Shown here in pieces: positions 1-7,976 of a stretch of 40,802 nt of DNA. The notes beneath the pieces are model-generated. The model made no database searches. It worked only from the letters and a program-made list of their open reading frames with translations, and was not told the DNA's origin. The DNA lies in NCBI RefSeq assembly GCF_017884005.1, contig NZ_QFAY01000015.1, positions 1 to 40,802 of the forward strand. The letters are read 5' to 3'. The position numbers and the translations under genes are program-made. The first letter of the stretch is position 1. Each line of letters begins with the position of its first letter. Source of the stretch: Streptococcus panodentis (GTDB taxonomy: Bacteria > Bacillota > Bacilli > Lactobacillales > Streptococcaceae).

Positions 1-36
1 TTTTCAGCCTGAGCTTAGAAACAAAAGAGTGAAGGG

Positions 37-60
37 AACTAAATTTTTAAAAATTTAGTT
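37..60. repeat. Perfect 24-bp palindrome
   Basis: The sequence AACTAAATTTTT is followed directly by its exact reverse complement. It is flanked by GGGA on the left and TCTGTCCC on the right, so it sits inside a copy of the dispersed GGGACAG repeat. It could be a mobile-element end or a terminator-like structure; its function is not known. Confidence 0.6.
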
Positions 61-250
61 CTGTCCCACCGCCCAGCCGTACGCCAGTACAGCCAGACAG
101 TTTCACTACTAAAAGCAAACTAAAAGACTATAAGCTGACAAAGCAATAAAAGATAAACGGAATAACGTTAAGAGACTATTTCCTCCTCTGTCTCTCACTA
201 TTGGGAAGGCAAAAAAAGAAGAAACTTTCGCTTCCGAACAAGTCTAGTAT

Positions 251-285
251 AAAACCGGCCCCCAATCGTGTTGATTGGGGGCCGG
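251..285 (-). terminator. Rho-independent terminator after the LPXTG dipeptidase
   Basis: A 13-bp perfect stem (CCGGCCCCCAATC, 255-267, with its complement at 273-285) has a 5-nt loop. On the minus strand a TTTT run (251-254) follows. An outer arm at 246-256 pairs with 291-300, so the full structure is longer than a standard terminator. It lies about 175 nt downstream of the dipeptidase stop. Confidence 0.65.
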
Positions 286-459
286 CTGCAGGTTTATACT
301 CCATTGATAATCAAAGATGACGGGCCGGGACAGACTCCCATGATGGCTGTCCCACTGCCTTTATTGGCAGTCACAAAACAGAGCTTTGGGCTGTCTGCAT
401 TGGTTGACCCTGTCCTCTTCCATTTTTTGAACATGAATTGGAGTCTTTTGAGTTGACAA

Positions 460-2514
460 TCAGTGTTTCTTTGCTTGTTTGAGGACAAAGGCTGCTGCTG
501 CCAGCAGAATAACTCCGACAATTCCCAGAAGGGTAAACTGCTCACCTGTTGATGGCAGGCCTTTTTTCTTGCTTTTGACGGACTGCTCATTTCGGTACTG
601 CACTTGGTAGACAGAGAAATGGTCTGTCGTGAAGCTGATGGTCTGATTTTGGTTGATGGTTGCATCAAACTTCTCAACCTGCTTGCCATTTTCATCCAAA
701 GCATAGACAGCATCTACTGGCAGGTCTTTGCGAACTGGGATAGTCACAAGGGTTGGACTGACCTGATGTACGGACTGACCATTGGGAGCAGTTAGGCTGA
801 TGTCGTAGGTATCTGTCGGCTGCAGCTTGCTGTCCAGCTTTTTGACAGACAGTTGGATGCCAGCCCTGACCAGCTCAGCATTCTGCAGGCGAATGCCGGT
901 TGCTGCGTCCAGCAGACTGTCCCCCTCTGCACTTTCGACTTTCCGTGTATCAGAAGAACTGCTAGAAGTTTCTGAAGAGGAAGAACTTGATGAACTTTGA
1001 GCTGATGATGAGCTGATAGAGTCTTTGTTGGAGCTGGAAGGAGTCGTTTTGGTTGCTTCCTTGATTTTTGCTTCCATTTCTGCTTCCAGATCTTTCATTT
1101 CCTTAAAAACTGCTTCTGCCCGCTCTTTGCTTTCCTCGGTCACCTTGGCTGCAGAATCCGGCAGAGCTGCATTGGCCTCATCAAGTCCGGCCTGCTCTTC
1201 AATCAGGCGAGCTTCCAAGGCCTTCCACTTGTCTTGGACAGAAGTGCCAAAGAGGTCTGAATGCTTGGCCGCCATATCATAGATATGCGACGCTACCCAG
1301 TACCAAGAGTCTGGACTGTAGCTGGTCGTAGGGACCTGATAAGCACTGTAAGTATCGGTAATATTGCCATTGTAAGGCAGATAAGGCGAGAAGCGGGGAC
1401 TGCCGACTGCCAGCCACATGGTGCCGCCGCCCATGCTAGCCGGCATGCCGTCTTTGAGCTGGAAGATATGGGCTTCCATGACATTGGGATTGCCCAGCGG
1501 GTATTTGTAAACAGGATCAACAGCTCCGCGCTGAGGAATTCCTTTGCCGTCCAACTCCATCTGATCCAGCGGTTTGAACGGGGTCCCCTCAAAGCGGTTG
1601 CGCTGCATGGCCATGACATCGGCTACAGAGATTTTCCTGTCGGTGGAGTGCAGAAGGTCAAAGTAAGGGTCATCATAAGACACGCCCGCATTCGGATCGA
1701 GACTGGTAATACCGGCCCAGGCGCGGGAGCGGTCAGCCTCTGCCATCGGTGGATTGTAAGACTGGGAGATATGGAATTGACCGTTAATTTCCTTGTACGA
1801 ATTGGCTTTCTTAGCCACTTCTTCTACACCTTTGGAGGCAATGACATGGTCCGTATCTGAGAAGTTGACACTGCCAAGGAAGAACGTATTAGGGAAAACG
1901 GCATACTTATCATCTGGGAATTTGATGGCGACGTATTGGTGGCCGGAGAGGATTTCCATATACCAAACGCCGTCCTTATCGGCAATGGTGACGATATTGC
2001 CCTCTGCTGCTCCCTGCTCTTCGACAATCTTTGCCATCAGCTCCACGCCTTCTCTGGCCGTCTGCACATGAGGCAGGACAACTGTCGTCAGGATAGACTC
2101 AGCCAGACCGTTGCTGATGTAAGGATCCACCTTCTGAATCGCATCATTAGCCTTGGCTGAAACGGTAGCTGAGATAGATACGCCGTATTCATTGAAGCCG
2201 ACTTCGTCATAAATCCCGTCTGCAGGGGTCACATCTGATACGGATGTATACTTGTAGCTCTCCTGCGGCAGGGTCCAACTAAAGCCGTTAGACTCATCAA
2301 CCAGCTTTGCGCCGGCTGCATTGGTCTTTCGGGGATGGACCAGAAAGACTTTGTTATGATTGGGTTCCAAATCCTCCGTCCGGCCGTAAAGCGTCGTGCC
2401 GTCCGCCGTCAGATTCTTGCCGACGATAAATCCTGTACAGGCTTCAACCACCTGAAAAGGAAAAAGCAAGACAGTCGACAGAGCCAGAATCGAGCGAAAA
2501 AGTATTTTTTTCAT
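460..2514 (-). CDS. Sortase-anchored C69-family dipeptidase
   Basis: An exported Ntn-type peptidase of family C69 (PepD-like), expected to cleave dipeptides or short peptides outside the cell. The signal peptide covers residues 1-25 and is followed directly by Cys26 (EA-CTGF). This matches the N-terminal nucleophile cysteine of the family, so signal-peptide removal would itself expose the catalytic residue. The catalytic domain covers roughly residues 26-470. A Ser-rich linker follows (about 493-525), then an extra domain, then the sorting signal LPSTG (653-657), a hydrophobic helix and a basic tail. It starts at an ATG with a strong AAAGGAG site. A second C69 gene at 9322 shares the catalytic part but lacks the LPXTG. 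Identification is firm; substrate is unknown. Confidence 0.9.
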   Translation of the reverse strand: MKKILFRSILALSTVLLFPFQVVEACTGFIVGKNLTADGTTLYGRTEDLEPNHNKVFLVHPRKTNAAGAKLVDESNGFSWTLPQESYKYTSVSDVTPADGIYDEVGFNEYGVSISATVSAKANDAIQKVDPYISNGLAESILTTVVLPHVQTAREGVELMAKIVEEQGAAEGNIVTIADKDGVWYMEILSGHQYVAIKFPDDKYAVFPNTFFLGSVNFSDTDHVIASKGVEEVAKKANSYKEINGQFHISQSYNPPMAEADRSRAWAGITSLDPNAGVSYDDPYFDLLHSTDRKISVADVMAMQRNRFEGTPFKPLDQMELDGKGIPQRGAVDPVYKYPLGNPNVMEAHIFQLKDGMPASMGGGTMWLAVGSPRFSPYLPYNGNITDTYSAYQVPTTSYSPDSWYWVASHIYDMAAKHSDLFGTSVQDKWKALEARLIEEQAGLDEANAALPDSAAKVTEESKERAEAVFKEMKDLEAEMEAKIKEATKTTPSSSNKDSISSSSAQSSSSSSSSETSSSSSDTRKVESAEGDSLLDAATGIRLQNAELVRAGIQLSVKKLDSKLQPTDTYDISLTAPNGQSVHQVSPTLVTIPVRKDLPVDAVYALDENGKQVEKFDATINQNQTISFTTDHFSVYQVQYRNEQSVKSKKKGLPSTGEQFTLLGIVGVILLAAAAFVLKQAKKH

Positions 2515-3040
2515 AAAATAACTCCTTTGAAGTTTGCAAAATTACAAAACCGTATACCATATCAAGTATAGCTTTTTTTGCTTGTTTTTGCAAGCGATTT
2601 CAATATTTTATTATATAAAATTAAAAAGCGAAAACGGGTTTATCCCTACTGCCATTCAGCAGCAGCCATTTCAGGTCTTTGCCATGAAGGGCATGATAAT
2701 AAAGCGGCTGCTCCATGAAAATCAGCAGCAAATCAGGCAGGAGCCAGCCGCAGGCCGTACTAGGGTACGGCAAGGCGAGTTAACGACATAATAAAAGATA
2801 AACTAAATGACGATAAAGAGGCTGAGACAGACTCCCATGATGGCTGCGCCCTCACCCACAGAGGGATGGATCTTTTGGAAGATACCGTATAAGAACGAAT
2901 TTTCCCAAGCAAAAAAGCCAGGCAAAACCTGACTTTTAAAAAGCACGGCTGCGGCGGCACAATCCGCAGCCGCGCCAAGTCTTCAAGACTGGATTGGGAA
3001 GGATTGCACCAGCTGATGAAGCAAGATGGACAGGCTGGCT
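2515..3040. repeat. Intergenic region with dispersed repeats
   Basis: A spacer of about 525 bp with no convincing gene. A 72-bp element at 2746-2817 (AGCCGCAGGC...CGATAAA) recurs almost unchanged at 9167-9238. It is followed at 2824-2846 by a copy of the ACAGACTCCCATGATGG repeat. The right end holds the pepO terminator. The AT-rich left end holds the upstream region of the dipeptidase gene. Confidence 0.6.
2937..2974 (-). terminator. Terminator of pepO
   Basis: On the minus strand a strong GC-rich stem (CGGCTGCGG at 2946-2954 with CCGCAGCCG at 2964-2972) is followed by GTGCTTTTTAAAAG. A second, weaker hairpin with a T-run (2911-2937) lies just beyond and may act as a backup. The first stem starts about 70 nt after the pepO stop. 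Confidence 0.6.
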
Positions 3041-5056
3041 TTACCAGACACTGACCCGCTTGTCGGGATCCAGATACATGGCATCGCCTTTCTTGATCTC
3101 TGGATAGGTATCATAGAAGGCCTGTATATTTTTGAGCTGCTGGTTGACCCGGAGCTCGGCCGGCGCATGCACATCTATTTTCAGAAGCATTTGATTGAAC
3201 TGAAGGCTGGATTTATTGCGCCAGATATTGGCATAGTTTTCAAAGTAAAGCTTGAGATCAGCCTTTGGATTTTCTTTCTTAACGACTTCCAGAGTGGCAG
3301 ACAGGCCGCCTGCATCGGCTACATTTTCTGTCACTGTCAGCTTGCCGTTGACCTTGCCGCCGTAGATTTCGAGGCCGTCCCACTGCTTGGCCACAGCCGC
3401 CGTCTTTTCTTCAAAGGCTTTTTTATCAGCTTTTGTCCACCAGTTTTTCATATTGCCTTCTTCATCAAACTCGGCGCCATTTGAGTCAAAAGCATGGGTC
3501 ATTTCATGGCCGATGACCATGCCGATACCGCCGTAGTTTTTTTCCATATCCTGCTCGGCATCAAAGAAAGGTGCCTGCAGGATTCCTGCTGGGAAATTGA
3601 TACTATTGTCAATCTGTGAGTAGTAAGCATTGATGTCAAAGGAAGGCATGCTCCACTGTGTCTTATCCACCGGTTCTGAGAAATGATCAATAGCATACTG
3701 ATTCTTAGCTGTGCTCATGGCAATGGTGTTCTCAAAGAAATTCTTTTGGCTGTCTGTTTTCAGTACCTTGGTCTCCTCCTGGATCTTATCCGGATAGCCG
3801 ATGCGCAGTATCATACTGTCCAGCTTCTTGACCGCTTCCTGCTTGGTCTCCTCGCTCAGCCAGTCGTTTTTCAGCAAGCGTTCCCGATAGACCGTCTTGA
3901 TACTGTCGACCATCTGAGCGACTTTTTCCTTGGCTTCCTGACCAAAGTATTTTTGTCCATAGTAGAGGCTGAGACTGTCTGCAAAGACTGTCGTTGTCTG
4001 GCTGTAGACATCATCCTCTTTTGAAGAGGCTTCCTTGGTCCCCTGCCAGGCCTTGTTAATCTCTGCATAAACCAGACGGTATTGGTCCGTCAAGAGATTG
4101 CTTGCCGCGCCGGCCTGTCTGACCAGCATCCATGACTTGAGCTTGGCAAAGTTCTTGTCGTTGACCACTTTGGCGAAATTTTCATAATACTTGGGATTTG
4201 GAATGTTGACCTGGTCAACCTCCTGCCCCAAGTAGGCATGGATGATTTCACTGAATTTGAAAGTATCTGAATAGCTGTTGATTTCTTCAACTGTCTTGGG
4301 ATGAACCTGTTTTTTTATCTCTGATGCTTCCTCGCTGCTTAGGGCGTATTTAGCGATTTCTGCATCAATATCTAGCGCTTCTTTGACAATCCTTTGGCTG
4401 TCTTTCTCGCTGTAGCCCAGCAGCTGCAGAGCCTTTTGAGCTGCTTGCTCGACCGGCTGCATCATGCTTTTCTTAGCATTTTCGTCTTGATAGTAGGAGG
4501 TATCCGGTAGAAATGTACTTGGAGTTGACAGATGAATCTGCTTCTGATTGGTATTTTCCACATTCACACTGATATCAAAGCCAAAAGGCAGACTGAGACC
4601 CCGGCGCTGCCAGTCGGCAGCCTTGGCCGCCAAATCATCCAAGTCTTTCAAATCCTCGATTTCTTTCAAATAGGGCTTGAGAGGATCCAGGCCGTCCTTT
4701 TCCCGCTGCTTAAAGTCGGAGCCTTGCTGGTAGTAGCTGATAAAGTCATCCATCCCCTCGATGCTGGACTTCTCTTTTTCGGATGCTAGATTTTTGACAT
4801 CGCCCTTGAGCCGCTCCTTGACTTCCTCGCCCAGTTCATAAACGACGCTGTTGGCTGGCTGATCGCTGGGAATTTCCGCCTTTTCCAGCCATTTTTTATT
4901 GATGGCCTGGTAATAATTGCTGCTGACCGTGGCATTTTTATCAACAGGCGTTTCCTGAGGGACAAAGGTCTTGTAGGCCCAATAGCCGCCGGCCGCTACA
5001 AGCAGTCCGGTCACCGTCAAAGCAGAAGTCAGAATAATTTTCGTTCTTTTCTTCAT
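3041..5056 (-). CDS. pepO: M13 family endopeptidase PepO
   Basis: A zinc endopeptidase of the neprilysin (M13) family that cleaves oligopeptides. In streptococci such proteins sit at the cell surface. A single membrane anchor near residues 7-28 follows a basic MKKRTK start, giving a type II topology with the catalytic part outside. The zinc motif HEMTH is at 517-521. The third ligand is the Glu of ENVAD near 577, and the catalytic His of the HAPAELR stretch is near 630. The C-terminal VW ending is typical of the family. The length of 671 residues fits full-length PepO. The ATG has a strong AAAGGAGG site. It is monocistronic, with its own terminator downstream. Confidence 0.93.
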   Translation of the reverse strand: MKKRTKIILTSALTVTGLLVAAGGYWAYKTFVPQETPVDKNATVSSNYYQAINKKWLEKAEIPSDQPANSVVYELGEEVKERLKGDVKNLASEKEKSSIEGMDDFISYYQQGSDFKQREKDGLDPLKPYLKEIEDLKDLDDLAAKAADWQRRGLSLPFGFDISVNVENTNQKQIHLSTPSTFLPDTSYYQDENAKKSMMQPVEQAAQKALQLLGYSEKDSQRIVKEALDIDAEIAKYALSSEEASEIKKQVHPKTVEEINSYSDTFKFSEIIHAYLGQEVDQVNIPNPKYYENFAKVVNDKNFAKLKSWMLVRQAGAASNLLTDQYRLVYAEINKAWQGTKEASSKEDDVYSQTTTVFADSLSLYYGQKYFGQEAKEKVAQMVDSIKTVYRERLLKNDWLSEETKQEAVKKLDSMILRIGYPDKIQEETKVLKTDSQKNFFENTIAMSTAKNQYAIDHFSEPVDKTQWSMPSFDINAYYSQIDNSINFPAGILQAPFFDAEQDMEKNYGGIGMVIGHEMTHAFDSNGAEFDEEGNMKNWWTKADKKAFEEKTAAVAKQWDGLEIYGGKVNGKLTVTENVADAGGLSATLEVVKKENPKADLKLYFENYANIWRNKSSLQFNQMLLKIDVHAPAELRVNQQLKNIQAFYDTYPEIKKGDAMYLDPDKRVSVW

Positions 5057-5756
5057 GTCTTCCTCCTTTACAGAACGTCAGATATAATTGACTTTTTTAT
5101 TTTACCCATTTACTTTAACACAATCTTTTTTCTGCGTCAAATAAAAAATGGACAGCGAAAGAAAAATATTTTTTTGCCCTTTTTTTCCTTACATCCCTAG
5201 TATGCCATCTAAATTTCAAATATTTATCAAGAATTTCTAAATTATTTCTAAAGTTTTTGACCATTCAGTACAGACGAGGCAGGAGCAGACAGAATGGCTG
5301 CTCCTACTCTTTGAAAATCAAAGTTGACTCTATTCTTCCCCCTCTGTTCTATCTGCATCGGTTTGCCTCGGCCTCTGCAACTTTCGAAAAGGACAAGTTG
5401 GGGATCAGTCAGATCAGACAGTTCTGATTGCCGATGCTGCCCCCAATAAGCTCTCACTTGACAGAAATCGGGCGACAGAAAAGGCGCTATTCCAACTGAA
5501 TACACGCCTGATTACTTTTATTTTATAGCGCTCTATAAAAATCATCAGCAAACTAGGAAGGGGCTAAAAAGATCCCTCGGACTTTCCCTGCTTTTCCGTT
5601 TCCGGGCAGGGGCTAAAAAGGTCCCCCGGACCTTCCCTGCTTTTCCGTTTCCGGGCAGGGGCTAAAAAGATCCCCCGGACCTTTTTACTCCCCAGACTGT
5701 TGGAACTGCCAAAGTTTGAAGAGATGTTCAAAGAGGATAAGATCGATTTCAAATCT
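5057..5756. other. 700-bp intergenic region with tandem terminator repeats
   Basis: No convincing gene. The left part (5057-5270) is AT-rich and contains the pepO upstream region. An inverted repeat (AGGAGCAG at 5281-5288 with CTGCTCCT at 5298-5305) lies at the start of a degenerate block containing CTTTGAAAATCAAAG, a motif echoed at 32,415. The right part holds the 49-bp tandem repeat at 5560-5690. An open frame on the minus strand extends from inside the neighbouring gene through these repeats, but it has no start signal and low-complexity composition. Confidence 0.5.
5560..5690 (-). repeat. 49-bp tandem repeat carrying terminator-like hairpins
   Basis: Two full 49-bp units (5560-5608 and 5609-5657) and a partial third (5658-5690) are nearly identical. 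Each begins GGGGCTAAAAA on the plus strand. Each unit holds a short hairpin, for example AAAAAGATCC (5664-5673), loop CCC, GGACCTTTTT (5677-5686). On the minus strand each hairpin ends in a T-run. The array lies about 70 nt downstream of the surface-protein stop, so it looks like a terminator that has been amplified in tandem. Confidence 0.75.
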
Positions 5757-7595
5757 TTAATTCCCCTTATCGCTTGGAGGAGTCCCATTCCCGGGAAAGG
5801 CAGGGTGATGGCCGTTGGGAAGGAGCGGCACTGTGTCTTTGGAAACCTTTCGGCCTGAAGGATGGGCTGTCGTTTGCTTGGTCCCCCGAACAGTTGCTTG
5901 ATGGCCGTCAGAGCTTGTCACCGTGTAGGTTTTTCCGTCCTTGATGTCCTTATCTGAAAAGACAACATGGTCGAAGTCAACCTCCGCCTTGGTCTCCGCA
6001 ATGAGACGGCCTTTGGAATCCCGTATCCGAATGGTATCGCCTGCCAAACCGGAGACAATCGCTGCTAGATAAGCCTGTTTGGTGCCGCTTGAGAAGCCCT
6101 GAGCAAATCCCATGTGTCCGATGGCCCAGGTCCTTCCGCCGGAAGCAAGGGCTGTGCCGTCATAGTCCAGAGCAGAATTATAATCCGTGACGGACTGTGT
6201 TTTTAGACTGCCGCCAGTGATGAGCAAATCACCATTCGAATCCATGCCATCCCCATTTGAAACGGCAGCCACATCAGCCCCTGCTATCACAATCGCCACC
6301 TTGTTTTTAATATCGGCTTTGCTGTTAGTCAGGGCTGACAAATCCGCATCATCTTTTCCTGTCCACTCAACAGCATTGATTGCATCATCTCCTGCTTTAA
6401 TAGTGATATGGCCTTTCTTCAAATGGACATAACGGCCTTCCATGCCTTCAAAGCCTGCCGTAATGGTCAAAGCAGTCGAACCTTTTACGGTTATTTCATC
6501 ATGAGCTGTGATTCCCTTGTGGGTAGAGGTGATGGTTACTGCCGAATCATTTATCTCTACATCGCCAGCATTGACGTCTGTACGATTTCCCGCCTGAATT
6601 CCATCATCCCCAGCAGAAATCGTGATAGCTGACTCCTTGATTGTCACGCTGGAAGCAGCGTGAATCCCATCCTTACTGGCAGAAGACAGGATTAAGTTGA
6701 CCTTATCTGCTCTCAGTCTATCGGCCTTAATAGCATGGCCGGCTGTACTGCTGACACTGAAGCTGCTTTTCTTCTTGCTGGAAAGGTAGAGCGCCCCTCC
6801 TATTTCGACAGTATTTTTCAAAGAAGATAAGACAGAGCTGTCTGACAGAATGTTAATCTCTAAGTCTCTTGACGAATAGATGGTTGATTCACTTAAATTG
6901 ACCGCATCAAACTTGAGCTTTACCCTATCCGTCACCTGATCTGCGATGACAATGCTGTAGCCGCTGGCAGAGCCTGCCAGAGTGTAGGTCCCCGCCGATG
7001 TAATGGTGATATTCTTCCCGTCAGCGCTCACACCAGACGAGGAGGTCCTTACTCCTGATGCATCAAAGGCAATATCTGCTTTTTTAAAGTTTTGATTTTC
7101 CCTGTGTTTTTTTGAATTCTCTTCTTCATCGTCTTCGTCTTCATCATCTTCATCTTCGTCTTCATCGCCTTCCCTTGACGCTGCAGAGGCGGCTGAAGAT
7201 GACTCGAGCTGAGCGTCCCTGCTGACAGCCTGGCCGGCTGTCCCCTGCTCTCCTTGAGCTGCTTCAGATACTGGGGCAGCTTCCTTGCCGCTTGCCTTGG
7301 ATTCACTGTCGGCTGCCGGGCTGTCATCTGCCGAAGCGGTCTCAGATAGTTGGCTGCTGTCAGCCGGCTGGGATTTTTTATCCTCGGTTGCAGCTTCAGC
7401 TGCAGCTGAAGATTCTACAGTGCTCTCAGAAACGCTCAAATCATCTGCTGAAACAAGCTGGCCGCTTCCCAGCAAAACAATCGTTCCCGCCAAGGCAATG
7501 CCCGTTGCCAGACCTTTGGAAGACTTGCGCTTGACATCGTGGCCCTTAGCCTCCGAAAAAGCACTGCGGTTGAAAAGAATATTTTTATGATACAT
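5757..7595 (-). CDS. Secreted beta-helix 'carbohydrate-binding' protein
   Basis: A 612-residue exported protein. The N-terminus is basic (KGHDVKRKSSKG), then hydrophobic (about 29-46), with probable cleavage near residue 50 after LVSA. A low-complexity Ser/Ala/Glu/Gln region follows, then an extreme Asp/Glu tract (143-159). From about residue 170 to 560 there are repeated short beta-strand motifs (for example AGDDGIQAG, AGDDAINAV, GDGMDSNGD) typical of the DUF4353/Cthe_2159-like domain. Known members of that family are right-handed beta-helices that bind calcium and acidic polysaccharide. The C-terminus is Gly/Pro-rich with no LPXTG or membrane helix, so it may be released or held non-covalently. 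The function in streptococci is not established. Confidence 0.75.
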   Translation of the reverse strand: MYHKNILFNRSAFSEAKGHDVKRKSSKGLATGIALAGTIVLLGSGQLVSADDLSVSESTVESSAAAEAATEDKKSQPADSSQLSETASADDSPAADSESKASGKEAAPVSEAAQGEQGTAGQAVSRDAQLESSSAASAASREGDEDEDEDDEDEDDEEENSKKHRENQNFKKADIAFDASGVRTSSSGVSADGKNITITSAGTYTLAGSASGYSIVIADQVTDRVKLKFDAVNLSESTIYSSRDLEINILSDSSVLSSLKNTVEIGGALYLSSKKKSSFSVSSTAGHAIKADRLRADKVNLILSSASKDGIHAASSVTIKESAITISAGDDGIQAGNRTDVNAGDVEINDSAVTITSTHKGITAHDEITVKGSTALTITAGFEGMEGRYVHLKKGHITIKAGDDAINAVEWTGKDDADLSALTNSKADIKNKVAIVIAGADVAAVSNGDGMDSNGDLLITGGSLKTQSVTDYNSALDYDGTALASGGRTWAIGHMGFAQGFSSGTKQAYLAAIVSGLAGDTIRIRDSKGRLIAETKAEVDFDHVVFSDKDIKDGKTYTVTSSDGHQATVRGTKQTTAHPSGRKVSKDTVPLLPNGHHPAFPGNGTPPSDKGN

Positions 7596-7976
7596 GATGG
7601 TTCCTAGCCCTTCTAAATAGCCGGAAGATGACTTCCGTTAAAGATTGCGTCCTTTCGTTTGCCTTTTATAACCTCGTTAGTTCCCGCACGTCAGTGGAGT
7701 GAACAGGTTCGGGGGAACCTTTTCAGTCTGAGCCTAAAAACAGAAAAACGAGGCAGCTGCTGCCATCCTGTCTGCTTCAGCCTCGTTTGCTGATGAGTTT
7801 CTTCGAGGAGTAATCGAGTATAAAAGACTATATGAAAAAGAACACTTAGCAAGCATTCTTTTTTTACTATTGTTTTATTATATCAAAATTCTGGAAAGTT
7901 ACAAGACCTTATCAGAAAAATGGTTCTCTTGTATCGGCTGACAGGAGAGGAAGCTTGTTTTGATAGCTGCCGGCTA
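7596..7976. other. Intergenic region between tehB and the beta-helix protein gene
   Basis: A gap of about 380 bp without a gene. It contains one copy of a 35-bp dispersed repeat (7720-7754), which runs into a hairpin described separately. It also contains the upstream region of the beta-helix protein gene, with the ribosome-binding site CTAGGAACC next to its ATG. An AT-rich patch at 7790-7900 shows no clear gene. Confidence 0.5.
7742..7788 (-). terminator. Possible terminator downstream of tehB
   Basis: AAACGAGGC (7746-7754) pairs with GCCTCGTTT (7780-7788). On the minus strand the structure ends in GTTTTTC. It overlaps a dispersed repeat that also occurs at 9027-9061, so its role as a terminator may be accidental. 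It lies about 190 nt after the tehB stop. Confidence 0.35.

Larger units (their letters stand above)
1..459. repeat. Intergenic composite of dispersed short repeats
   Basis: No convincing gene lies here. The stretch is a patchwork of short sequences that recur elsewhere in the window. Positions 1-35 resemble 7720-7754 and 9027-9061 (all begin TTTTCAG.CTGAG). Positions 100-128 are the reverse complement of 8967-8995. Positions 72-97 are a partial reverse copy of the element at 2746 and 9167. Positions 327-353 carry the GGGACAGACTCCC motif and can form a hairpin (GGGACAG with CTGTCCC). A perfect 24-bp palindrome sits at 37-60. The mosaic suggests repeated insertion of small non-coding elements downstream of the dipeptidase gene. 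Confidence 0.6.

Noticed and set aside
5564..5788. Open frame through the 49-bp repeats, possibly a C-terminal extension of the beta-helix protein
   Set aside because: It is in a different frame from the surface protein, has no LPXTG or helix, and is made of repeat sequence. Frameshift loss of an anchor is not supported.
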